Origin: Todiramphus chloris collaris
Lineage: Eukaryota > Chordata > Aves > Coraciiformes > Alcedinidae
DNA: 64,000 bases
Assembly: GCA_025345505.1 (NCBI GenBank)
Contig: JANVCC010000130.1
Coordinates: forward strand, 7,155,745 to 7,219,744
Reading direction: 5' to 3'
A program made the position numbers and the translations under genes. The notes below the pieces were generated by a model. That model ran no database searches. It was given only the letters and a program-made list of their open reading frames with translations, and was not told the DNA's origin. Shown one piece after another: positions 52,868 to 64,000 of the stretch; position 1 is the first letter of the stretch, and the number at the start of each line of letters is the position of its first letter.

Positions 52868-53865
52868 TCCAGCAAGAGGTGGCCAGTGAAGGAGAATGCA
52901 CGGCAGTCACACACCAGAGTACGATTTGCCATGTCTTTCTCCTCCTATTTCAGTGCATGTTTGGGTCAGGGCAGTAGCTGGCTAATGACAGTACTGGCAG
53001 CTGGCAATTAGAACGAGGTGAGGGGCTGTTGGTGTGAGATCAGCGCTCCAAGTCTGAAAATAAAAATTACAGGTAGTGAGATTCATCATCTGTACTTCTG
53101 AATATGAAAAAGCAGCATTAGCAACGCAGTTTGCACATGATTTCAGGGGTGCTTTGCTCAAGTACCACACATTTAAATCCTATCGGGTTTTTGCCTCCCC
53201 TTGTACGTTTGCTCACTGCAGGCAAGAGATTTAAGTGTAACATGGAGGAAGCTTACTGCGTACATCTGTGCATTCATTAGGTTCACAAGTTTTAGGCCCC
53301 AGCACAGTGGGACTGGAAAGCTGTAGCTGAAGAGCGCTTTCTGCTTGGAAAGTATTTCTGCTCTGCTGCTTATTGGCAGTGAAATTAGAAAAGTGTCTGA
53401 TGTTGGTTTATAAATGAGTGAGTCATTACCAGAAGAGAGAATTTACCTAAAGATGCGATGACTAGTAGGGGCTATACATTTCCCAGCTTTAGACCCCTGA
53501 ATGCTGTGATTTCAGTTTCTGAAGTTTCTGTCTTCTCAAACCACTTGCTGCACTGATGCTTCAAATTAGCCTAAGCTAATCTAAAGGCATCTAATTCTCA
53601 GGTGGGGGCTCAGTAGTTGCCTCCTTCTTCAGGTCATGCTGGGGAAAATAAGCAACTCTCAAGTGAGAGTTGTGAGAGCAAGTGATTGAGAGTGGTTATC
53701 TTGCTTGAAAAACACTAATGGTGTGGCCTGACTTAAGCTGAGTTAGAGCAACAGCTCTTACCTGCTTGAAGAGGAAGGTCAAAGAAATGTCCTTTGCCTT
53801 TCAGGCCAGGTCACACGCGGTTATTCTGTGGTGCTTTACAAGGTAAATAAAAGGGAGAAGAGAGG

Positions 53866-53908
53866 CATGCATATATATACACACACATACATACACACAT
53901 ATACACTC
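53866..53908. repeat. (TA)/(CA) mixed dinucleotide microsatellite
   Basis: GCATGCATATATATACACACACATACATACACACATATACAC: alternating purine-pyrimidine DNA, capable of Z-like structure. Confidence 0.93.
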
Positions 53909-56153
53909 CTACTGTGAGAAGTGATCTGTTCTGAGAGGAATAAATGGAAGGGAAGTGACTCTAGGAACTGAGAAAGGGGAAGAGCAGAGGAGAAATCTTC
54001 TTACAAGTGATGGCTATCTGGAAGTTGCTGTTTCCCATGTAAGCAAAGTTGTGGGAGGATAGAAGATGAGATTTCACCCTTTCACTATCTGGAGACTTCA
54101 AAAACAGACATAGCCACTTTCCAGACAGGACAGAGTGCTTCTGTGATGAACTGGAAAGTAATCCGCGAGTCCCTGAGTGGCATCTTGACCTCTGTCTTCT
54201 ACTTACTGAAGGACAGAAGTAATCACGGCGGTTGTTTTACTTTCACAGGTATGAGTTATTTTGTGCTGACAGGTTTTGCCTTTATTTTGCTGTGAGCGCG
54301 TGGGATTGGCACATGGGTGCACATTCAGGTTCTGTCCCCTCCATCCTAGCATCCGCTGGCTTGCATTAGTTAAGGAGTAGCAGATTTCTATCTACTACCA
54401 AGCCTACTGTTTGTCTCCAAAGGCTCCTGCTCAGGGGTGGAGGCAGAGCAGACATGTGGGGTTTGGGGCTGAATCTAACCGAAGTGACGCTGAATCAAAA
54501 ACTCTATAGTTCAAAGCGTTGGCTTAACTTTGTTGTTGCTTTTCTTTTTGCCAGCCCCTGCCTGGTTTGAAGGATTCTCAAGTGCGAGCATAGTACCCTA
54601 GGCCTGATGAGACATGAAAAGCGCTGAAGGTTTTGTAGCATTGTCATTGAACTTCTACCCTTGTAGGAGGCTTGGTACAGTTTTCAGGTAACTCTGGTGA
54701 CTCGTGCAGCTCCTGAGCCCAGGAAGCTCACCAGCTGAAGCCTTTAGAGGAGAAGGAGAATGGTCTGTTCCAGCAGCTGATGCTCATGTAAAGGCAGAAG
54801 GGAAAAGTTAGCAATGATTCAGTTAACTTGACAAGAGGAGGAGCAGTACTGTAATGAGGTGTGTGTTAACTGCAGATCGTGCGGTTAGATCACTTGTGGT
54901 AATACTGCTGAGCAACACTGTATTTTTCTCCCTGTACTCTCCAGTCTAGCTATAGGTGCCTGTTGCTATTTGCCTTGTGCTCTTCTCATCAAATGCCGTG
55001 TTTTCTGAAGTGAGACTGTGTTTCCAACACCTAACATACAAAGATTTTTGTGGCTGAGGCCCTTAAACAAAAGGGTAAAAGAGAATATAATGGTACACGT
55101 GACCATGAGAGCTACCATGCACGTTGATGTGACAGCTGGCATACAGAAGGAAAGCTGATGGCCTTTTTTGGCTTCACCGTGGTAAGAATTCATGTTTCAA
55201 CTAGCTGCTTCCGTGCAGAGCTGTGCACTCCAAAGAAAGTCCAGGGCAGTGGGGTGGAAGGAGTATATTATGGCTTAAAAAAAAAGTTTCCATTTATTTT
55301 GGCTGTTTACTTGCCAGTGGGAGGCTGCAAACAGAGTATTTCTTTGAAGCTCACAACAATATTAAGAGGGACAGATGAAATCTAAAAGGTAAACAGATTC
55401 CGCTGAGGCTAGCTGAATCTGCTGGTTGCTATGCTAAAAAGTTAATGATGAAATACTGCCAGTTGATTCCAGGAGGTAAAAGGAAGTAGAGGTGAAGGCC
55501 TGTATCAAACCCAAGTCTTATCCAAGCAATGTCATCCTCATAGCTGTGAAAAATACAGCTCCTGCCATTATTAACCATGTAAGTTAGGGGACTGTGTTCT
55601 GGAGGGTCTCATGAGCAAAAGCAGAAGGTAGATGTATTGCTGTTTCTGCAAACACCTTTCTGGAGGCTCATTTGATAGCCTATCTCCTCATGGCAGGTGT
55701 GTGAAGGACAAGGGAAGGGAACGGTAGCACGGGATGGGTTCTACTTGGCAATGTCAATATGCATACAGAGATGTGGTGGCTCTGAATGTATTCCTTTGTG
55801 AGGGTCAAAATATTGCTTGATGTGTAGGAGATATAATGAGCAAGAGAAAGAATGGCATGTTAACTGGGTTGGAAGATAACATTCTGTGTTTTGAATGGAT
55901 TCCTGTTATTGTCACTGATGTTACTTTCAGAAAAAAAATTATGTTGAAATTATTCTTTTTTTTTCTCTATTGTTTAGCTCTTGTTCTCAGCTTTGTTATG
56001 GCCACAAAGAGACGATAAAAATGGATTGGCAGAAAGTTGGGTTTCCTGTATCGTTTAGTTATGTTTTCAGCCCTTAGCACTTTGATAGGGTCTGTTCTTC
56101 ATTTTGAAAATAGCAATAAAAGAGGAGAGAACATAAGAAAACACAATTCTCTC

Positions 56154-56186
56154 TTTTTTTATATATATATATATTTTTTTTTTTTT
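56154..56186. repeat. T-(AT)7-T low-complexity tract
   Basis: T7, then (AT)7, then about 12 T. Confidence 0.93.
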
Positions 56187-57455
56187 AATGAAATTGTCAG
56201 TCTGAACTTTGCCTCTGATCTGTATGAAGTCTCTGAACTGTGCAGTTGGAAGAAAACAGATACAAGAGATGAAATATCCATGTGCCTGGCTACTTTGGAA
56301 GGTAATAAAAAGCCCCAAAGTCTTGCTAGTTTTTAATCTGTATATTTATGTCTACATAAACCCTTTGGGAATAAACTTTAAACACTTACGTTGGCTTTAG
56401 AGAATTACCTTCCAGCATCAGTACCTATGATCTAGCAAAAGAAACTAAGCTTAAGCTTATGTGAATGGCCCTCTTGGCTTCCAGAGGCATGGGTAACATT
56501 GAAAGTGTGTGTTGAATTGCTACACTAAAATGAGAAATGGTGGTGACGGGTATGAAGCAGTGTATTTGCTGTTCCTGTGTGGCTGCTGGAGGCATTGGTC
56601 ATGCATGGGGAGATAACTCACATCTTAGGCTCAACCTGCAACATTTGTCAGCTGAGTGTCAAGACAAAATTGACAGCCATCCCACTTAGATGAGTGTCCT
56701 GTTACACGGACCTTGAATGAGCCCAAGCCTTCACCCTCCTTTTCAGAGAGAGATGAAGAATTGCCAGCTGCTTCTCCTCTGTAGCTTGAAGTGCAGCAGT
56801 GTCTGTCCCACCTGTTAGTTCTCGGGGCATTTTCCTAGCACCTTGATGTCCTTCTGAAGGGCAGCCAAAGCAGAAGTTGGAGAGAGGAGAAACAGGAGCA
56901 AATCCAGAGCATGAGAGCTTGATTTGGATGAAGGATGAGGATAGCAAAGAGCAGAGTAGCTCTTGACAGCTGAGCTGATACAGCCTGGTGGACCACTCTT
57001 CTCAGACCAGTTCTACAGTGTGGTCTTATGGGGGGCTTGAAGAGACTCATTTCCAGTTCAAGCTCAGTGCTTTTGAGCAACCCTGGAGCTCGAGCTCCTA
57101 GCCACACTCACAGCTTTTACTTTAGCCTGGGGCTACAGGATCTGATTACTGCCCACAAAACAGTATTTCGAGTCATGTGAGAATCCTATGTGCAGAATGT
57201 AACTATAGTCATTATTTTTTAAGAGTGCTGTCACAGCAGCCCAGAGGCAGGGCAGAAAGAAGGGGATGCTACTTACTTTTCTGCAGAAAATGCCCGACTT
57301 CCCATGTGGCACAGATCAAATTGTATGGTGAGTGAGAGCTGGGTCAGTGCGGATGGTTGCAAACTTCTGTTTTCAGAGACATTGGTACGCTCAAGTGACT
57401 TACAGAATAGCCACTTCCATTATATTTACCCCCATGTTTTTGCCTTCTGAGAGGT

Positions 57456-58228
57456 CTAAGTTGTTGCCCGTTTCTCTTCCACGGTAGGAACAGTGCATTT
57501 TCTTGATGCTGCGCTGCCTGGCGTAGCTCTTAGGTTATGCTTGGAGCTGTGCCACGCTATAGTCTTTGCCGCCATCACGGTTTTCATCAGTGGCACGGCT
57601 GGGCACTGGGGCTTTGAAACATCTACCGTGCTCACGTTGTGCATACCCATGTGCACCTCTCTGCTGAGCCAGGGTTTCTGCGTGCTGGTCGGCATGGTAG
57701 CAGGAGGGCTGGCAGGTTGCTGGCCTTGGCACTGGGCCCTGTGGCAGCCAGAAGAGAAGACTGAGGTGCTGCAGGAATGGTAGCGTGTCAGAAAGGACGG
57801 GAGGCTGCTGTGGTTACAGCCTGAGCTTACTTTCCTTGAAGCTGGCACAATGTTTTTCCAACGAGGCCTTGACTGACCAGGACCTTAAAGGCTTTCTTAT
57901 CTGCAGTGTGTGACAGAGGCCGGTGGCGGGCTGTAATTAATAATGGTACTAACCCTCCATATGCAACTGGGGGATGTCTAACACTGTTAGTAGGTAGTTG
58001 CTCAACAACAAGGCATGTTACAACTAACCAACTGGGACCAATTATGAAAGCCTCACTAATGCTAGCAAGGAGTTGCCTGTTCACATCATCAGACTGAAGT
58101 TGAAGCGATGAGTGACTGCTCTGCCACGCAGAAGCAGGCTCCTGGTCGGGTGGTGCGCGGTGTTGAGGAGAAGCACAGCGTGGCATGTCTGTCCTCTGGG
58201 ATACATGTGCTGGCCACCAAGGAGCCAC
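57456..58228 (-). other. Overlapping open frames of unknown status
   Basis: Two minus-strand open frames (57456-57848, 130 codons; 57827-58228, 133 codons) overlap by 22 bases, and the plus strand has a hydrophobic 96-codon frame (57493-57783). I recognise no domain or family. Local CpG content is slightly raised and AT-rich TAATTAATAATGG follows at 57935-57947. Most likely chance open frames over a regulatory-like segment; listed so that the reader knows it was examined. Confidence 0.2.
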
Positions 58229-58689
58229 CGTGCCCTACGTCAGCCCCGTCTGGAGCTCGTGCTCCCAGGTGGGGGATGAGGAAGCACCCCCAGGGCTGCA
58301 GCTCCATCTCCCTCCCCACCCGCAGCTTCTCCCACCCCCTCGCTGCTGCAGCAGCACCGATATATGCCCAGTGCCTACTTAGCTGCTCGCTACGGTTAGA
58401 AAAGTGGAGGGGGGGGTTGTGAAGCAGGGGCTCCTACTTATGGCTTCCTCATGAATTTTTAGTCACTACATGAAGATTTCAAGAGTGTACGAATAAAACA
58501 TAAAATGAAGTGAAAGACTAAGTGGCACTGCACAAAAGGAGAAGGGAAAAAAAACCCCACCACAACAAACCACTGAATCATTGTCCAAAAGGTGCATCCA
58601 TTAGAGAATAATAATAGTTTTTGTGTGTAGCGCAGCTGGGGCCACAGTTGCAGAAGAGAGGTCCTTGGTGACCTGTGCGATGGCTCTGT

Positions 58690-59030
58690 TTGTTTAATGT
58701 GCTAAAACAAAGAACTGAGAAGCAGTCAGGGCCCTCGCAGCTACTCGCAGGGCTTCTCTCTCGGTTCCTGTGTCTGTGCCCCCTCTCGCTGCGTGCGTGT
58801 GTGTCTTCATGCTCCAAATGCAACTAATCACAGCTACATGCTCTTGGATGCCTTCCGCTGTACGTCCCTTGTCTCTGCGCCTGGTCACCTCTTGTCGTTG
58901 AATCGCTATCTTTGTAATTTAGAAACTACGGCAAATAACGTAAAGTCAAACGGTTACTATTTTATCGGCCGCTTTTATAATCCTCCGTCCTTCAGAACGA
59001 GCTCGGGGTAATGACATTATTCCCACCCCT
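58690..59030. promoter_or_regulatory. Candidate intronic enhancer with paired homeodomain site
   Basis: CpG-retaining block in intron 2 with AATCGC, ACGGCAAATAACG, AAACGGTTAC, TATCGGCCGC and, at 59009-59019, TAATGACATTA. That last motif is a P3-type TAAT-N3-ATTA dimer site for paired-class homeodomain proteins. CpG decay is low relative to flanks, which suggests constraint. Function is inferred. Confidence 0.4.
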
Positions 59031-61950
59031 CCACCCTGACCTCAGTCTTTTTCTATCCATTTAGCAAATACTGCAGCTTGCTCTGTTTTTAATGGGTGGG
59101 AATCAATGTGGCTTTTTAAAATTGGATTCTCTCTGCCTGCACAAAATCAATGGTGTTATTGAGCATGTGCAGGGCTGTGTGAACGGGAGCGAGCCAGCAG
59201 GGTTTGCCGCCTCAGCGAGGCAGGGGCAAAGCCTGGAACTCACACAGGGAGGATCACTCTTTATATCTCTGTCGTTTGGGTAAGGGCTGGCGAGCAGCTT
59301 GGTACTGTTTAGAAAGTAGGGCCTAGGGAGCACTTTTCATCAGGTTAAGAAGATTTTTAAGGTGGTCAGCGTAAGGTTGTAAAAATGGGCTAAAACCAGA
59401 CCGGTTTAAGTGCCAGTAGGAGGTTTGAAGATCCCAGTAAAATGAGGTTTAATCTGAATGCTTTAGTTCAGCACAACTTTACAATGGAGTTGGCCGCATC
59501 TTGCAGGGCACTCCCACTGTGGCCTGTTTGGAGACCTTTGCTTTCAGAAGTGAGTTTTGGAGGAAGCTATAGCAGCAGGGATGCGGGTTTGCTTCATTCA
59601 GGCTGAGTGTTTGTATGCAGGCAAATGGGATGGGGAACTTATGTATCCATGTTTATCTTTTGTGTCGGAAGGAGTTTACTAACGTTGAGCTGTCATGGGA
59701 AACTTGACTGGTAGAATTGGTCACAGCCTTGGGAGATGGAGCGAAGGGGAGATTACAGATGGATGGTATTGGGTTGTTTGCTTGGGTTTTTTTAATTGCT
59801 TCTTCAGGGATGATCTTCAGTTTTAACATTAGCAGGATTTTATTGCGTGGTGTGGGAGGAATGGACTCTTCTAGCATGTTCTCTTGGAGACATCAGCGAC
59901 ATCCATAAGCCCCCAGTTCATAAGGCTGTGGTGGATGGATAGTGGGACTGTATGAAATGGTAACGTGACGGATGTTTTCAGTTAAAACTTATCTGTAGAA
60001 GGTATATCACGATCCGCGAAAGGCCTGGTATCTACTTGAAGAGCCTACAGGCTGCGCTGGCAGGACACACAGTGTGCACAAAAAGGAAGTTCAAAACTCA
60101 TTACTTTCCGAGTCTTGGCCTCTCTGTGCAAAGTACCCCAAACAGAGTGTATATTTGTTTTTAGGGAGCTACAGCAATACTACCAACCCTGTTAGATAGG
60201 GCACCAGCAGTCTTCCAGCTGCAGCCGGTTTCAGACACCACTGATATGGTTTGGGTTGAAGCCGACAACTTTAGTTGTATGTGAAAGTCTCCAGAACCTT
60301 TCATCAACCTGCAGGGCCATTGAGTCACCTCACATAAACGCACATGCCAACGCTTGTTTTGAACACCGCTTTGTTAGGAGCACAGCGAGCTCAGTGTTTC
60401 GAGCGAGAGCAGAAATTTCTGGCTGTGCGACAGAATGGGTTTTCTAATGCTCCTGTCAGCTGAGGAGCTCTAGGTCCTGAGTAGCAAGGGGTGACAAGAA
60501 GGGACCATTCCCCTATGACCGTACTGCCAGATGATGTGCTCAGGGCCCTGTGTTTTCATAACTAAAGATTTCATTTTAAAGTGCTGTGGATTTTACAGAC
60601 ATGCTGTGGGTTTTACTCACAGCTCTGAGAATGGAGTACTGATGAATGGAAGTGAAGACTTGTGTTTCTAATGGCTTCATACCTCTGTAACCAAGACAAA
60701 AACTTGAGCTGCTGTTTAGTTCCTGACAGTGACCTCTACTAGGGTGCCAGCCCTGGGGTTTGTTGCGTGACTTTACAGTGAAATCCTGTGTTTGCTTTTC
60801 TTGACCCACTTCAGATGGGTTTTTTTAAGGTTTTTTTTTTAAGTGCTGAAAATCCCAATAGCCCCACAATTTCACTTCTAAATAGGATGGGCATGTTTCT
60901 AACAAACAATTAGACTTCTTCTGCTGTCTCTTGTTTGAGTGAGCATTGCTTTATGGCCATCCTTTAATTATGCGATTGTGATTTTATATGTGTGACTGGC
61001 CTGGACAAATGAGACAGTTTCAGTATCCTGCATTTGGTATGGCTCATCCATGCATATGTTATGCAGTATGTAGAATACCTATAAATGATGCAGGAATTGT
61101 TCCTCAGCACAGGGCTTGGTACACTTAGCATGTATCGGTGAGCATCCTTTTTTCATTGTACAGACAGTTTTATCCATGCAAAAAGCTTGTGATCATCAAA
61201 TATCCTTTAAAAGAAGCTAAAAATGTATCTTTGTGGGCTTCTTTTCTTTCCACAGACAACAAAGGTCTTACTTAATTATTTTGAAATGTTGGCAGCAGTG
61301 GGGTTTTCTGCAACTTGCAAATTAGTGCAAGAAACTTCCCTTGGCTAAAACGTGTTCGCCAAAGGGTCCAGTCAAACACCCGTTCATTAACCACCTAATT
61401 TCCATGTGTAATGTAATTTTTAATCAACACTAGTGTGTTGATTGGTGCTCTGCAAAAGAAATCTGTGTAGTGTGGCATGTGCCAGGACATGGGTTTTTCT
61501 CTTGTTTTGTGAAGTCTCCAGGTCAGGTGGGTCATTCTTTCATGGAGAGGCAACCATGAAAGCAGGAAACTTCTCATGCTACTTTCATTAAGCGCTTCTC
61601 TCCACTTCAGTGTCAGCAGTGTGCTCTGCTGGGAGGGCTGGACCTTCACAGTGTTCAGTGGGACCTGGGTAGGGACTTCCAAATATCAAAACTCCTGCTT
61701 GTACACCTCCTGGGGACCTCTGCTGTCTGTGCTTCCCCCGCATGCTGCCACAGGAATGGCTGAAAAACTCTGGTCAAGCTTCAGGGAAACAAGTAACAAC
61801 AGTCGTCTTTATTTTGGGTTAGGATTTTGATTTAGATTTTAGGGTTGGTACTGTAAAGATTTGGGTTGGAGGCCTGATGGTTAGAAACTTAATTAAGATG
61901 GAAAGCTAGCGTTCTCAGATAAATCCACAGCTGAGAATTTAAAAGGGAAA

Positions 61951-61968
61951 AAAAAAAAGAGAAAAAGT
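61951..61968. repeat. A-rich run
   Basis: About 12 A interrupted by GAG, low complexity. Confidence 0.85.
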
Positions 61969-62278
61969 ATTGACTGAAAGCACCATCAAATAATAATAAT
62001 GGTATTTGGACTTCCCTGACGTGTTTTGATGTGGATAAGTGATCTCATTTAGGGCTAATAGAACATGATTTCCCTCCACAATTCCACTTCTCCACATTTT
62101 TTAGGAAAAAAAAAAGCCAAACCAAAACAAAAACCCAACCAACCTTGTTTTCCATGCTGATTGAAAACCTTCCACTCTGAAATTTTTGTGTTGGGCTTTA
62201 TCGGAACATTTTTGGTGGTTGAAAAATCAATCCAATTTTACTGTATATAGAGGACAATTTTTGATGCTTCCTTTTTTT

Positions 62279-62297
62279 AAAAAATAAATAAATAAAT
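62279..62297. repeat. (AAAT)n tetranucleotide run
   Basis: AAAAAATAAATAAATAAAT, about four units. Confidence 0.9.
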
Positions 62298-62819
62298 GAA
62301 AGACAACCCAAAACCCTGTCCCCTTACTACCCTCCAGGCCTCATGCTTAAACATCCTTCAACATTCTTCCTGGTTTATTATTTTTAATTTTTTGGGGTTT
62401 TTTTTTACAGTGGAGTAAAAATAATAAGCTGCAGTCTGAAATAGAATTGTTGCTCTTCAACTTCCCAAAGCAGTAAGGGAAAACAGATCACGCACTGAGT
62501 TTTAAAAATCAGGCAGTGTGTGGGATATGGTACACTGAACCTCTTTTCAGAAACGAACTGTATTGCAGCCTTTAGGAGCTGTGTTTACTGTAAGAGAAAC
62601 TGAATTTAGACCAAGTAAAGGATGTGGGAAGCACCAGCTCAGTACCGCTGTGATGACTATGAAGCGAAAATTTTAAAAAACAACCAAAACAACAACAAAA
62701 ATACCCCACACAGCCCAAACTGGGATTTTCCACCGTGTGGATGCATTACTGGAAGCGCCTGAAATCCATTTGTTCTGGGAAAGGTGCACCACACGAGTCA
62801 TTTCTCCTCTCTGGCAATC

Positions 62820-63290
62820 GAGCGAAGGGTTAAAAGTTGGAGTGAGAATTGATTCGTGGAGAGGACTGCTGCCACAATGCTAAAGACTCATTTATTGGGA
62901 GAGCGCTACACTGCTTACTGTAATTGCAAGAAAATTAAAAGAAAGCAAATTAGCTGGGAGCTTTTCAGAACTCTTCCTCCTTTTGCTGACGTTAATGAGA
63001 TTTTCCCCATACCAAAGCAGCGTTAATAACTTCCGCCGAGTGGCTTCTGTAAGCCATTGCTTACAAAATGAAACAAACCTGCGGGTACAGCGAAGGGGGG
63101 AGCGCGGAAGGAGAAGGGTTCTGTGCACAAAGGGTGGTGGGGAAGGGGAGGAATCCTTAGGATGGGAGACACTAGGGTCTCGCACATCCCCGCGTGAGGT
63201 AGCTCCGTGCCGACGGTCGGCGTGCGGATCACCCGCTGCCGGCCTCGCTGCTTCTCCGGCCAAGTGCCGCTCTCCTCGGGTTGTGTTCTG
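62820..63290. promoter_or_regulatory. Candidate intronic enhancer or alternative promoter: AT-rich block plus CpG-dense block
   Basis: Bases 62820-63070 are AT-rich with intact CpGs and homeodomain-like motifs (CTGACGTTAATGAG, AGCGTTAATAACTTCCG). Bases 63080-63290 become CpG-dense, with about 15 CpGs within 63167-63290, and include the palindrome GCCGAC-G-GTCGGC at 63209-63221. It is the densest CpG segment in intron 2. It could be an internal CpG-island promoter or an enhancer. No initiator or exon could be assigned. Confidence 0.42.
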
Positions 63291-64000
63291 CAGTGGCTTT
63301 CCTTGGGATGATTTCGGCAAGCGGAAAGTTTATGTAGTAAAGGGAAAAAATGTCACAAGCTGTTCTTGGGGCTGTATTTATAGCCAAGGCATTTCCAGGA
63401 AGGTAAATTTCCTAAACTGGGGTGGAGGTCAGGGCAGAAGGGAAGGGCTTGATCAGGATCAGCTTCCTTAACAGGAATTCCTGTCTTAAGCAAGGATCTG
63501 CTGCTTTCCAAGAAACTGGGCTTTTCCACAGCTAGCAGAAGGGATGCTTCAGAGGCAGGGAAGGAGAAGAGCGGAATTATCTGTGCATTTGGAGGCCCCT
63601 CTGTGGGGAAATGCTGAGTTGCAAGCAAGAAGCATTGCAGGGAAAGGCTTTCTGCAGGGCAGGACCCCCTTTTGCTCCTCAGTCAGCCCCAGGAAAGAGC
63701 TGGTCCACAGGGCTGTGCCAAGCATGATCCTACAGAGGCACAGAGGAGTTGAGATCCCAAAACGCTGCTAGGATGAGGGGGATGGATGAAAGTGGTGAGG
63801 CTGCAGCTCTTCGGTTGCAGTACTTTCCTGTAAAGGGATAGAAAAATACCTTTTGTTTTTCTGAAAGCTCGTGGATGCAAATGTTTGTTTATGGTGGGCA
63901 TCTCTATAGCTATGTACACGCAAACCCAATGTAGTACACCAGTGCATGTTGAGTGGGAGTAATATTTTGTAATTTCTGAGGCACTCCTACATGAGGAGAT

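Noticed and set aside
55330..55500. Possible MIR-like fragment (CTCACAACAATATTAAGAGG)
   Set aside because: Only one short word matches; the rest of the element order is absent.

Overview
The window looks like avian nuclear DNA and is almost entirely intronic. The evidence is a CR1 retrotransposon ending in the avian ATTCTATG-type tail, a second inverted CR1 stub, low repeat density, faint ancient amniote LINE/SINE relics, and one exon that translates without interruption into the N-terminal half of homeodomain-interacting protein kinase 2 (HIPK2). The species cannot be fixed from sequence alone. The only protein-coding segment I can support is HIPK2 coding exon 2 (44087-45185, + strand). It has a clean acceptor and donor and contains the SUMO site, the kinase glycine loop, catalytic loop, DFG motif and activation-loop tyrosine.

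Layout. Bases 1 to about 770 are the edge of a strong CpG island. It lies 43 kb upstream of exon 2 on the same strand and is the best candidate in the window for the HIPK2 promoter region. The short first coding exon known in mammals is not recognisable here and may lie just upstream. Bases 770-44086 read as intron 1. They hold an antisense L3/CR1-type relic (5920-6310), a 5'-truncated, disabled CR1 LINE (about 7740-10110), a CR1 3' stub in reverse (11526-11586), several weak MIR-like SINE relics, many homopolymers and microsatellites, and a striking polypyrimidine block with 14 perfect CCTTT units (26281-26509). Bases 45186-64000 are the start of intron 2, with simple repeats and several segments that look regulatory.

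No operons, RNA genes, CRISPR arrays or complete second gene were recognised. The remaining open frames are scattered, lack family signatures and fit chance expectation. The more interesting non-coding signals are short segments that keep CpGs or dense transcription-factor-like motifs inside otherwise CpG-poor intron: about 10540-10690 (RFX X-box), 29620-29760 (CpG cluster with E-box), 41560-42370, 52850-52867 (paired CRE half-sites), 58690-59030 (paired homeodomain site) and 62820-63290 (AT-rich block next to a CpG-dense block). These are candidate HIPK2 intronic enhancers or alternative promoters. That is inference, and cross-species alignment would decide it. I did not find evidence of an undescribed gene system; the window is best read as regulatory intron around HIPK2 exon 2.
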